Under the pieces are notes generated by a model, which was given only the letters and a program-made list of their open reading frames with translations, was not told where the DNA came from and made no database searches. A program made the translations under genes and the position numbers. This document shows, piece by piece, positions 7,504-13,966 of a DNA stretch of 17,986 nucleotides. Position 1 is the stretch's first letter. The number at the start of each line of letters is the position of its first letter. Source of the DNA: an uncultured Clostridia bacterium (GTDB lineage Bacteria > Bacillota > Clostridia > Oscillospirales > Oscillospiraceae); assembly GCA_937893605.1 (NCBI GenBank), contig CALBGG010000102.1, positions 1-17,986 on the forward strand. Reading direction: 5' to 3'.

Positions 7504-7719
7504 TGGCCTATGCTTCGACAAGGCCTGCATAACTTGTGTTAACATAAGCATGAAAGCACAAAATCTTGTGCTGCAGCAAAACTTGCAATTACGCTTTGGC
7601 CAATGTTTTTCGAACATCAGAAAACGGCGCTAAGCGTTGAAGCAGCAATGTTTTGTCCGCGGTGAAAAAGTTTCAAAGACAGAAAATGCCGCGAAAAAAT
7701 AACTCTCGGTAAATTTGCG
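7504..7719. other. Non-coding stretch upstream of the NrdR boxes; no gene seen
   Basis: I see no credible coding sequence here. It contains a near-perfect palindrome CTTGTGTTAACATAAG (7533-7548, one mismatched pair), a hairpin AGCACAA-aatc-TTGTGCT (7555-7572) and a weaker stem ATGTT-tttcg-AACAT. These could be regulator sites or pieces of a longer upstream RNA, but nothing matches a family I know. Confidence 0.5.
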
Positions 7720-7721
7720 CA

Positions 7722-7737
7722 CCACAATATTTAGTGG
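7722..7737 (+). promoter_or_regulatory. NrdR box 1 (distal)
   Basis: The 16-mer CCACAATATTTAGTGG matches the NrdR consensus acaCwAtATaTwGtgt at 13 of 16 positions, including all the strongly conserved ones. It sits inside a 20-bp palindrome (7720-7739, CACCAC and GTGGTG ends). NrdR is the ATP/dATP-sensing repressor of ribonucleotide reductase operons, and the genes downstream are exactly such an operon. The nrdR gene itself is not in the window. Confidence 0.8.
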
Positions 7738-7763
7738 TGACATGGGTTACAAAGCGGTAAAAA

Positions 7764-7779
7764 TAACTACATTTTGTGT
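7764..7779 (+). promoter_or_regulatory. NrdR box 2 (proximal)
   Basis: TAACTACATTTTGTGT matches the NrdR consensus at 12 of 16 positions, including the conserved C, A, AT, T and G. Its centre is 42 bases from the centre of box 1, four helical turns, which places both on the same DNA face as expected for cooperative NrdR binding. It ends 7 bases before the -35 box. Confidence 0.7.
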
Positions 7780-7786
7780 TTTTCTA

Positions 7787-7815
7787 TTGACATGGCAATC
7801 GGCTTATGCTATTGT
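7787..7815 (+). promoter_or_regulatory. Sigma-A promoter of the nrdG-nrdD-trxB operon
   Basis: A perfect TTGACA (7787-7792), a 17-base spacer and TATTGT (7810-7815) with an extended -10 TGC just before it. Transcription would start near 7822, which rules out the in-frame ATG at 7806 and supports ATG 7845 as the nrdG start. Confidence 0.8.
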
Positions 7816-7844
7816 TTAGACCGTTGAATAAAAGGAAGTACGCA

Positions 7845-8543
7845 ATGAAGGTAACAGGCATTCAAAAATTAACGCTTCTTGACTATCCGGGAGTTGTTGC
7901 GTGCACGGTGTTTACGGCAGGCTGCAATTTCAGATGTCCGTTTTGCCATAACTCGATGCTCGTCCTGCCCGAGCAGATAGATGATGATTGCCTCACGGAT
8001 GATGAGGTGTTCGACTTTCTCAGACGGCGCAGAGGAGTTCTCGACGGTGTAGCCGTTACCGGCGGCGAGCCGCTTCTGCATACGGACATGCCTGAATTTC
8101 TGGAGCGGGTCAAGGCGCTGGGCTATAAAATAAAGCTCGACACCAACGGCTCTAATCCGGAGCTGCTATCCGAGATAATTAAAGACCGGCTCGTTGACCG
8201 CGTGGCGATGGACATAAAAAATGCGCCGGAGGATTACGCGAGGACTATAGGCCTTAAGGAATTTGACCTTGCACCCGTTGAAAGCTCCAAAGAGCTCCTT
8301 CTCGGCGGCAGCATGGACTATGAGTTCCGCACGACGGTTGTCAAGGGCATCCACACGAAAGAGAGCCTGATCGGAGCCGCAAGGTGGATAAAGGGCGCGA
8401 GGGAGTACTACCTTCAGCAGTTTAAGGACTCCGGCAGCCTTATCATGCCGGACGGACTTGAGGCGTATGATGAAAAACAGATGCACGCACTGGCCGACGC
8501 CGTTCGGGACTATGTTCCCACGGTCGAGGTAAGAGGCGTTTGA
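7845..8543 (+). CDS. nrdG: Anaerobic ribonucleoside-triphosphate reductase activating protein (radical SAM, NrdG2-type)
   Basis: A 232-residue radical-SAM enzyme that uses SAM and a [4Fe-4S] cluster to install the glycyl radical on NrdD. The cluster motif is CNFRCPFC (Cys27, Cys31, Cys34), followed by the SAM-contact motif TGGEPLL (72-78). The opening GIQKLTLLDYPG is the hallmark of the longer NrdG2 (TIGR02495) subgroup rather than the roughly 155-residue E. coli-type NrdG. The start is ATG 7845 with AAAGGAAG at 7831-7838; the open frame extends 13 codons further upstream but that lies above the predicted transcription start. It is 19 bases before nrdD, in the order activase then reductase, under NrdR control. 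Confidence 0.93.
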   Translation: MKVTGIQKLTLLDYPGVVACTVFTAGCNFRCPFCHNSMLVLPEQIDDDCLTDDEVFDFLRRRRGVLDGVAVTGGEPLLHTDMPEFLERVKALGYKIKLDTNGSNPELLSEIIKDRLVDRVAMDIKNAPEDYARTIGLKEFDLAPVESSKELLLGGSMDYEFRTTVVKGIHTKESLIGAARWIKGAREYYLQQFKDSGSLIMPDGLEAYDEKQMHALADAVRDYVPTVEVRGV

Positions 8544-8562
8544 GAGAAAACGGAGGATAGAA

Positions 8563-10944
8563 ATGTATCAGATAATCAAAAGAGACGGGAAAATCGTAGA
8601 CTTCGACATTACGAAGATCGCCAATGCCATCAAAAAGGCGTTCGAGGCGACCGACACCGAGTACACCGACGATATCATTGATTTCATCGCGCTCAAGGTA
8701 TCGGCCGACTTCCTGCCGAAGATTAAAGACGGCTATGTCGCGGTCGAGGATATTCAGGACAGCGTCGAGGCAGTTTTGTCGCGCGGCGGCTATGAGGGCG
8801 TTGCGAAGGCCTACATACTCTACCGTAAGCAGCGCGAGAAGCTGCGCAATATGAAAAACACCTACCTCGACTATAAAGAGACCGTCAACAGCTACGTAAA
8901 CGTTCTCGACTGGCGCGTAAAGGAAAACTCCACCGTCACCTATTCAGTCGGCGGACTGATCCTCTCAAACTCCGGCGCCATCACCGCAAACTACTGGCTG
9001 AGCGAAATTTACGACGAGGAGATCGGCAATGCCCACCGCAACTGCGACCTGCACCTGCACGATCTTAGCATGCTCACCGGCTACTGCGCCGGCTGGAGCC
9101 TCAAGCAGCTTATACAGCAGGGCCTCGGTATTCCGGGCAAGATAAACTCCTCCCCGGCAAGTCACCTGAGCACCCTTTGCAATCAGATGGTTAACTTCCT
9201 GGGCATCATGCAGAACGAATGGGCAGGCGCTCAGGCATTCTCAAGCTTCGATACCTATCTCGCTCCCTTTGTTAAAATCGATAACCTTACTTACAAAGAG
9301 GTAAAGCAGTGCATCCAGTCGTTCATCTTCGGTGTGAACACCCCGTCGCGCTGGGGCACTCAGGCTCCGTTTTCAAACATCACCCTTGACTGGACGGTTC
9401 CGGCCGACCTCAAGGATATGCCCGCCATCGTCGGCGGCAAGGAGCAGGACTTCACCTACGGCGACTGCGTCGAGGAAATGGCCATGGTCAACAAGGCATT
9501 TATCGACATCATGATCGAGGGCGACGCAAACGGCCGCGGCTTCCAGTACCCCATCCCGACCTACTCCATCACTCGCGATTTTGACTGGTCTCCTACGGAG
9601 AACAACAAGCTCCTGTTCGAAATGACCGCAAAGTACGGCACTCCGTACTTCTCCAACTACATAAACTCCGATATGGAGCCTTCCGACGTTCGCAGCATGT
9701 GCTGCCGCCTGCGCCTTGACCTGCGCGAGCTGCGCAAGAAGTCCGGCGGCTACTTCGGCTCCGGCGAGAGCACGGGCTCAATAGGCGTCGTCACCATCAA
9801 CATGCCGCGCATAGCATATCTTGCAGCCGACGAGGCGGATTTCTTCAAGCGCCTTGACAAAATGATGGATATCGCCGCACGCTCTTTGAAGGTAAAGCGC
9901 AACGTCATAACAAAGCTCCTCAACGAGGGTCTTTATCCCTACACCAAGTATTATCTCGGCAACTTCAATAACCACTTCTCCACCATCGGACTTGTCGGCA
10001 TGAACGAGGCGGGCCTTAACGCAAATTGGATCCGCGCCGATATGACCAGTGAAAAGTGCCAGGAGTTTACCAAGAAGGTTCTCAATCACATGCGCGAGCG
10101 CCTGTCGGATTATCAGGAGCAGTACGGCGACCTGTATAACCTCGAGGCCACCCCGGCCGAGAGCACATCCTACCGTCTTGCAAAGCATGACGTTGAGCAG
10201 TACCCCGACATCATCACCGCTTCTCATGGCGATACTCCGTACTACACAAACTCCAGCCACCTCCCGGTAAGCTATACCGACGATATATTCTCCGCGCTCG
10301 ACATTCAGGACGAGCTTCAGACACTGTACACCTCCGGCACTGTATTCCACGCCTTCCTCGGCGAGAAGCTGCCCGACTGGCAGGCCGCGGCGAATCTCGT
10401 GCGCAAGATCGCTGAAAACTACAAGCTGCCGTACTACACCATAAGCCCGACCTACTCTGTGTGCAAGAATCACGGATACCTCACCGGCGAGCAGTTCACC
10501 TGCCCCGAGTGCGGCGAGAGTGCCGAGGTATACAGCCGCATTACCGGCTACTACCGCCCGGTGCAGAACTGGAATGCCGGCAAGACTCAGGAATATAAGG
10601 AGCGCAAGGAGTATAACATCGGTACTTCGGTCCTAAAGCACAAGGGACCTCTCCACCCCGAGGCAAAGCCCGAGCAGGAACCTGCCGTTGAGGAGGAGAT
10701 ATGCAAGGACTCTGCCGGCAAGCGCACGATACTCTTCACACGCGAGAATTGCCCGAACTGCCGCATAGTCTACAGTTATCTGGATAAGGCAGGGCTTGAG
10801 TGCGAGAAGATCATGGCGGAGGAAAATGTCGAGCTTGCGCTGTCCTATGGCGTAAAGCAGGCTCCGACTCTCGTCATCGTAGACGGCGAGCATGTTGAGA
10901 AATTCGCCGGCGCGGGCGCTATAAAGAACTATCTTTTCAAGTAA
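8563..10944 (+). CDS. nrdD: Class III anaerobic ribonucleoside-triphosphate reductase with fused C-terminal glutaredoxin-like domain
   Basis: A 793-residue oxygen-sensitive reductase making dNTPs from NTPs. In order: an ATP-cone allosteric domain (about residues 1-90); the catalytic barrel with Cys175 (GYCAGW) and the double cysteine SMCCRL (Cys380/Cys381); a zinc site formed by Cys634, probably His637, Cys647 and Cys650 (CKNHGY and CPECG); and the glycyl radical loop RITGYYRP (659-666, Gly662) followed by WNAGK. Ordinary NrdD ends soon after. Here about 110 more residues follow: a linker rich in Glu and Pro (about 690-715) and a glutaredoxin/NrdH-like domain (about 718-793) with ENCPNC (CxxC at Cys730 and Cys733) and the cis-proline motif QAPTLV. 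This domain is likely the electron donor, recharged by the TrxB encoded 14 bases downstream. GGAGG at 8552-8556 supports the start. Confidence 0.96.
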   Translation: MYQIIKRDGKIVDFDITKIANAIKKAFEATDTEYTDDIIDFIALKVSADFLPKIKDGYVAVEDIQDSVEAVLSRGGYEGVAKAYILYRKQREKLRNMKNTYLDYKETVNSYVNVLDWRVKENSTVTYSVGGLILSNSGAITANYWLSEIYDEEIGNAHRNCDLHLHDLSMLTGYCAGWSLKQLIQQGLGIPGKINSSPASHLSTLCNQMVNFLGIMQNEWAGAQAFSSFDTYLAPFVKIDNLTYKEVKQCIQSFIFGVNTPSRWGTQAPFSNITLDWTVPADLKDMPAIVGGKEQDFTYGDCVEEMAMVNKAFIDIMIEGDANGRGFQYPIPTYSITRDFDWSPTENNKLLFEMTAKYGTPYFSNYINSDMEPSDVRSMCCRLRLDLRELRKKSGGYFGSGESTGSIGVVTINMPRIAYLAADEADFFKRLDKMMDIAARSLKVKRNVITKLLNEGLYPYTKYYLGNFNNHFSTIGLVGMNEAGLNANWIRADMTSEKCQEFTKKVLNHMRERLSDYQEQYGDLYNLEATPAESTSYRLAKHDVEQYPDIITASHGDTPYYTNSSHLPVSYTDDIFSALDIQDELQTLYTSGTVFHAFLGEKLPDWQAAANLVRKIAENYKLPYYTISPTYSVCKNHGYLTGEQFTCPECGESAEVYSRITGYYRPVQNWNAGKTQEYKERKEYNIGTSVLKHKGPLHPEAKPEQEPAVEEEICKDSAGKRTILFTRENCPNCRIVYSYLDKAGLECEKIMAEENVELALSYGVKQAPTLVIVDGEHVEKFAGAGAIKNYLFK

Positions 10945-10958
10945 ACGAAGGCAAAGCA

Positions 10959-11873
10959 ATGCATGATATAATAATCATCGGCGGAGGGCCGGCAGGATTA
11001 ACTGCCGCCCTCTACGCCTTGAGAGCGGGGAAAAGCGTTCTCGTTATAGAAAAAAGCACCTTCGGCGGCCAGATAACATGGTCGCCAAAGGTCGAAAACT
11101 TTCCCGGCATACCTTCGGTATCCGGCGCGGAGCTCGGCGATAAGTTCACCGCCCAGGCGCTCGAGCAGGGCGCTGAGCTTGAGCTGGATGAGGTAATATC
11201 AGTCGAGGTCGACGGCGATATAAAGCGAGTAAAAACCGATTTCGGCGGCACATTCGAGGCCAAGGCACTCATCATCGCCTCCGGCGCAAGACCGCGCACG
11301 CTCGGTATCCCCGGCGAGGAGGAGCTCATGGGCGCGGGAGTTTGCTTCTGCGCGGTGTGCGACGGCGCGTTTTATAAGGGCAGGGAGGTCGCAGTCAACG
11401 GCGGCGGAAACTCCGCCCTGCAGGATGCGATGCTCCTGAGCGACACCTGCTCGAAGGTCTACCTCATCCACCGAAGAGATACCTTCCGCGGCGAGGCAAA
11501 GCTCGTCGAGGCGCTCAGAGCAAGAGACAATGTCGAGTTTGTGCTAAACAGCAGCATAACGGCGCTTCTCGGGCAGGACGAGCTTTGCGGCATACGAGTT
11601 GCCGACAGCGAGGGAAGCGAGCGCGAGATCGCAGTCGACGGCTTGTTCATCGCAATTGGCCACGCCCCCGATAACGGCATATTCGCCTCGCTCATAGACC
11701 TCGATGAGGGCGGCTATGCCGACTCCGACGAGAGCTGCCTAACGAAAACTCCCGGCGTGTTCGTCGCGGGCGACTGCCGCAAAAAGGCCGTCCGCCAGCT
11801 CACGACCGCAGCGGCCGACGGCTCTGCCGCCGCGCTTGCCGCCTGCCGGTATATAGATTCGCTCGAAAACTGA
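10959..11873 (+). CDS. trxB: Thioredoxin reductase (NADPH-dependent, low-Mr type)
   Basis: A 304-residue flavoenzyme of the bacterial TrxB type. It has the FAD motif IIGGGPAGLTAALYA near the N-terminus, the redox pair CAVCDG (Cys131, Cys134), an NADPH Rossmann motif GGGNSALQDA, and HRRDTFRG, whose two arginines normally contact the NADPH 2'-phosphate. The C-terminus has VFVAGDCRKKAVRQL. The HRR motif argues against the ferredoxin-dependent clostridial variants, which lack it. One small deviation is Asn for Asp in the usual GGGDSA. It follows nrdD by 14 bases with only a modest RBS (GAAGG), so it is probably the third gene of the nrd operon and reduces the glutaredoxin-like domain of NrdD. The promoter of the next transcript overlaps its 3' end. 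Confidence 0.95.
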   Translation: MHDIIIIGGGPAGLTAALYALRAGKSVLVIEKSTFGGQITWSPKVENFPGIPSVSGAELGDKFTAQALEQGAELELDEVISVEVDGDIKRVKTDFGGTFEAKALIIASGARPRTLGIPGEEELMGAGVCFCAVCDGAFYKGREVAVNGGGNSALQDAMLLSDTCSKVYLIHRRDTFRGEAKLVEALRARDNVEFVLNSSITALLGQDELCGIRVADSEGSEREIAVDGLFIAIGHAPDNGIFASLIDLDEGGYADSDESCLTKTPGVFVAGDCRKKAVRQLTTAAADGSAAALAACRYIDSLEN

Positions 11874-11886
11874 AGATCGATATAAT
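11858..11886 (+). promoter_or_regulatory. Promoter of the guanidine riboswitch transcript, inside the trxB 3' end
   Basis: A perfect -10 box TATAAT (11881-11886) lies 17 bases after TTCGCT (11858-11863), a weak -35. Transcription would start near 11893, right at the 5' edge of the riboswitch. The -35 lies within the last codons of trxB. Read-through from the nrd operon would also pass through the riboswitch. Confidence 0.6.
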
Positions 11887-11889
11887 GTT

Positions 11890-11974
11890 TTATAGGGTTC
11901 CGGCAGAAAAATGCGACTGGACCGAGATAAAACGGCGCCGCAGGCGCTGCACGGAGGGATAAAAGCCCGGGAGA
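11890..11974 (+). promoter_or_regulatory. Guanidine-I (ykkC) riboswitch aptamer
   Basis: The conserved blocks of the ykkC/guanidine-I class occur in the right order and spacing: TAGGGTTCCG (11893-11902), ACTGGACCGAGA (11916-11927), then ACGGAGGGATAAAAGCCCGG and GAGA (11951-11974). A variable GC-rich hairpin sits between the second and third blocks (about 11932-11950). This class binds guanidinium and turns genes on. The downstream SMR exporters are the classic target. Confidence 0.95.
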
Positions 11975-12012
11975 AGTATTGATGATGCAATACCTCTCCC
12001 GGATTTTTGTTT
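11967..12012 (+). terminator. Ligand-controlled terminator of the guanidine riboswitch
   Basis: Arms 11967-11980 and 11989-12002 form a 13-bp stem with one A/C mismatch and an 8-base loop, followed by TTTTTGTTT. The 5' arm reuses the CCGGGAGA at the 3' edge of the aptamer, so guanidinium-stabilised aptamer folding would prevent the terminator and allow expression of the exporter genes. Confidence 0.9.
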
Positions 12013-12038
12013 ATTATTTATTACAAAAAGGAGAACAT

Positions 12039-12386
12039 ATGAAAGAAAAAAACACAGCATGGGCATTGCTCATAGCGGCCGGACTTTTGGAAATCGTTTG
12101 GGCGTACACCATGAAGCTCAGCCACGGCTTTACCGTGCTTTGGCCGAGTGTAATAACGATAGTCATCCTCGTTGCGAGCTTTTTCATGCTTGCAAAAGCG
12201 GTGGACGAGCTCGGTATCGGGCTGAGCTACGCCGTTTTCACCGGCATAGGGGTCGTCGGAACGACAGTCATAAGCATTTTCGTTCTCGGCGAAGGCGCAA
12301 GCCCATTGAAGCTTGTCTCGCTCGGCGTTTTGATCGTCGGCATACTCGGACTCAAGCTCTGCGATAAGGAGGGACAGGAAAAATGA
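12039..12386 (+). CDS. Small multidrug resistance family guanidinium exporter subunit 1 (Gdx/SugE-like)
   Basis: A 115-residue protein with four hydrophobic helices, the SMR length and layout. The essential membrane glutamate is Glu18 in GLLEIVWAYTMKLSHGF, close to the Gdx/SugE signature. SMR proteins exchange protons for cations across the cytoplasmic membrane. Directly below a guanidine-I riboswitch, guanidinium is the expected substrate. Positive charges cluster at the N-terminus, second loop and C-terminus (6 Lys) rather than loops 1 and 3 (2 Lys), predicting termini inside. In helix 3 a Phe (YAVFTG) replaces the Trp seen in most SMR proteins. ATG 12039 follows AAAAGGAG (12026-12033); earlier in-frame codons lie in the terminator. 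The stop overlaps the next gene by 4 bases. Confidence 0.93.
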   Translation: MKEKNTAWALLIAAGLLEIVWAYTMKLSHGFTVLWPSVITIVILVASFFMLAKAVDELGIGLSYAVFTGIGVVGTTVISIFVLGEGASPLKLVSLGVLIVGILGLKLCDKEGQEK

Positions 12387-12694
12387 TGTGGCTCGTTCTT
12401 GTTATTGCCGGATTTTTTGAGCTTGCATTCACAGTCTGTATGAAGCTTTCAAACGGACTTAAAAACGTAAAGTACACGATCCTGACAGTTATCTGCTCCT
12501 GCACGAGCATAGGCCTGCTGTCGGTCGCAACAAAAACGCTGCCCCTCGGCGTATCCTACGCCGTGTGGACGGGACTCGGAACGCTGTTTAACGTTCTGTT
12601 CGGAATAATCGTATTCAAAGAGGGCAAAAGCCCCAGAAAGCTTGCTTTCATGGCGCTTGTGCTCCTTGGAGTAATAGGCCTAAGACTGGCATAA
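12383..12694 (+). CDS. Small multidrug resistance family guanidinium exporter subunit 2
   Basis: A 103-residue, four-helix SMR protein with the conserved Glu13 in GFFELAFTVCMKLSNG. It overlaps the previous SMR gene by 4 bases (ATGA), so the two are translationally coupled and probably made in equal amounts. Charges are reversed relative to subunit 1: loops 1 and 3 carry 7 Lys/Arg, while the N-terminus, loop 2 and C-terminus carry 2, predicting termini outside. This is the pattern of split heterodimeric SMR pairs such as YkkCD and EbrAB. It keeps the helix-3 Trp (YAVWTG) that subunit 1 lacks. A second ATG at 12386 could also be the start, one codon shorter. Its stop codon lies inside the terminator stem. 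Confidence 0.92.
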   Translation: MMWLVLVIAGFFELAFTVCMKLSNGLKNVKYTILTVICSCTSIGLLSVATKTLPLGVSYAVWTGLGTLFNVLFGIIVFKEGKSPRKLAFMALVLLGVIGLRLA

Positions 12695-12725
12695 AAAATC
12701 TGCCCCGCACAGGGGCAGATTTTTT
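12693..12725. terminator. Bidirectional terminator between the SMR genes and the DUF1002 gene
   Basis: A perfect 14-bp stem (12693-12706 with 12712-12725) with core TCTGCCCC and loop GCACA has an A run on one side and a T run on the other, so it can terminate from both directions. It lies between convergent genes and includes the stop codon of the second SMR gene. Confidence 0.92.
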
Positions 12726-12739
12726 TGCCTGGGCTGTTA

Positions 12740-13609
12740 TCAGCCGAAGATGCCGCGGATGAAATCAACGACCTTGTTAACAAACTCGGTCACAGTATCG
12801 GCGATGTTGGAGAGAAACTGTTTTATCTCGCCCTGCTTACTGACTACGTCCTTGAGATACTGCTGCAACTGCTCGACCTTTTCCTTGAGTGCCGCGGTGT
12901 CGAGCTTCTCCATAGAGCGGCACAGAGAGATGAGACTGTCTATCTGGCTGTCGGTGAGGGTAACGTCATACTCCTCGGCGATCTTCTCTATCTCCTCGCG
13001 CAGCTGATCGTCGGTCATATCCTTGGTTTCGTCAAGGATGAGCTTGAGCTGGTTTACTATCGCCGCGGAATCCGTGCTGCCGATCTCCTCGGCAAGCTCG
13101 GCCGTAACGGTGAGCTCCTGCGTGCCGACGAGCTTTGCATCCTCGTCGAGCTTTTCGCCGGTTATGTCCTCATAGGCCTTGTATATGCCCGTGAGCGCCG
13201 CCGTGCCGGAGACCTCAAAGGGCGCGACGATCTTAACGTTTGCGTCGGTGATGCCGGCTGTGACCATTGCGTTCATGTACATGTCCGGTGTGCACCAGCT
13301 GATGTTTTTGACCTGAACGTCAAGCCCCTTGCCGTCGGCGAGCGCTTCAATATACACGCAGGAGATGCTCTTTGTTCCGATGAGGCTTTCGTCGACCAGA
13401 CCTTTGAGGTACTCGCGCTCCTCGTCGTTCGTGACCGTCAGCTCTTTGACATCGCCCCGTGAGATGCCGAATTCCTTGTACACATATGCAATATCGTCCG
13501 CGTCGAGGTCGGCGCCTATGACCGCGCGGCTGCCTTCGATCGTGTCGGCAAAGACCATGCAGCTGCCGAGCATCAGAACGCAGAGAATAAGAGAAATTAC
13601 TTTTTTCAT
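12740..13609 (-). CDS. Secreted DUF1002 family protein (YpuA-like)
   Basis: A 289-residue protein with a signal peptide (residues 1-21, MKKVISLILCVLMLGSCMVFA). LGSC at 14-17 could act as a lipobox, or a signal peptidase I site may follow VFA. After that comes the DUF1002 pattern: SRAVIGADLDADDIAYVY (27-44), a conserved core with SCVYIE (83-88) and VKIVAPFEVSGTAALTGIY (124-142), then an acidic helical tail ending in a predicted coiled region (about 225-285). B. subtilis YpuA is the known relative; function is unestablished, with a cell-surface location expected. The start has AAAGGA upstream on the minus strand. It is convergent with the SMR genes and monocistronic. I find no clear promoter upstream. 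Confidence 0.88.
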   Translation of the reverse strand: MKKVISLILCVLMLGSCMVFADTIEGSRAVIGADLDADDIAYVYKEFGISRGDVKELTVTNDEEREYLKGLVDESLIGTKSISCVYIEALADGKGLDVQVKNISWCTPDMYMNAMVTAGITDANVKIVAPFEVSGTAALTGIYKAYEDITGEKLDEDAKLVGTQELTVTAELAEEIGSTDSAAIVNQLKLILDETKDMTDDQLREEIEKIAEEYDVTLTDSQIDSLISLCRSMEKLDTAALKEKVEQLQQYLKDVVSKQGEIKQFLSNIADTVTEFVNKVVDFIRGIFG

Positions 13610-13632
13610 TTTAAAACCGTCCTTTCACGGAA

Positions 13633-13916
13633 GTTTAAGCTGACGGAAGTCGAACACCTGTCGGTTTTGGCAGGCTGATTTTCACTCAGGCTGCGTTAAA
13701 ACCCTTGAAAATACGTCAGTATTCTCTGCGGGCTTTGCCTTGCCTGAGCAAAAATCATCTCTGTCAAAACTGCAAAGCACCTGTCGGCGTCAATTTTCAG
13801 GTAATTTCCGCCTTCATTTGATGCAGATGGGCCGGCGCCCATCAAAGAGAAAAAGGTGGAAAGCGCCGAAAAGGGGCGATCAGGCGGCAGGGGTTCGACT
13901 CCCGTAAGCTCAACCA
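13633..13916. repeat. Structured non-coding element bounded by T-arm-like inverted repeats
   Basis: The plus-strand segment 13886-13915 resembles a tRNA 3' end (GGGGTTCGACTCCCG, then AAGCTCA and ACCA ending at 13916), and the minus-strand reading of 13633-13662 is 24/30 identical to it. The two therefore form an imperfect inverted repeat around about 220 bases. Inside are an exact 10-base direct repeat CACCTGTCGG (13655-13664 and 13778-13787) and a strong hairpin GATGGGC-cggc-GCCCATC (13826-13843). No matching 5' acceptor or D-arm of a tRNA is present, so it is not an intact tRNA. A leftward open frame (13696-13917) starting MVELTGVEP is only the T-arm translated backwards. It may be a dispersed repeat, a structured RNA, or an att-site remnant. 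Confidence 0.5.
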
Positions 13917-13966
13917 TTGTAGTATATGTCGCTTGCGTTTGTGTTAATTAATTATTAATTGTGCAG

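Noticed and set aside
9778..10473. Leftward 231-codon open frame antisense to nrdD
   Set aside because: Overlaps conserved NrdD catalytic sequence; no RBS or family similarity.
12725..13462. Rightward 245-codon open frame opposite the DUF1002 gene
   Set aside because: Starts in a terminator, lacks an RBS, and the opposite strand encodes a complete secreted DUF1002 protein.
13633..13916. Transfer-messenger RNA (ssrA) with tRNA-like ends
   Set aside because: The ends can partly pair, but there is no proteolysis tag frame ending in an Ala-Leu-Ala-Ala-like sequence, no recognisable tmRNA 5' domain, and the length is short.
13840..13916. Intact tRNA gene
   Set aside because: A T-arm-like segment and CCA are present, but there is no 5' acceptor strand TGAGCTT, D-arm or anticodon arm at the right distance.
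13696..13917. Leftward 73-codon open frame beginning MVELTGVEP
   Set aside because: Its start is the reverse complement of a tRNA T-arm and CCA end; this type of translation is a common annotation artefact of tRNA-like sequences.
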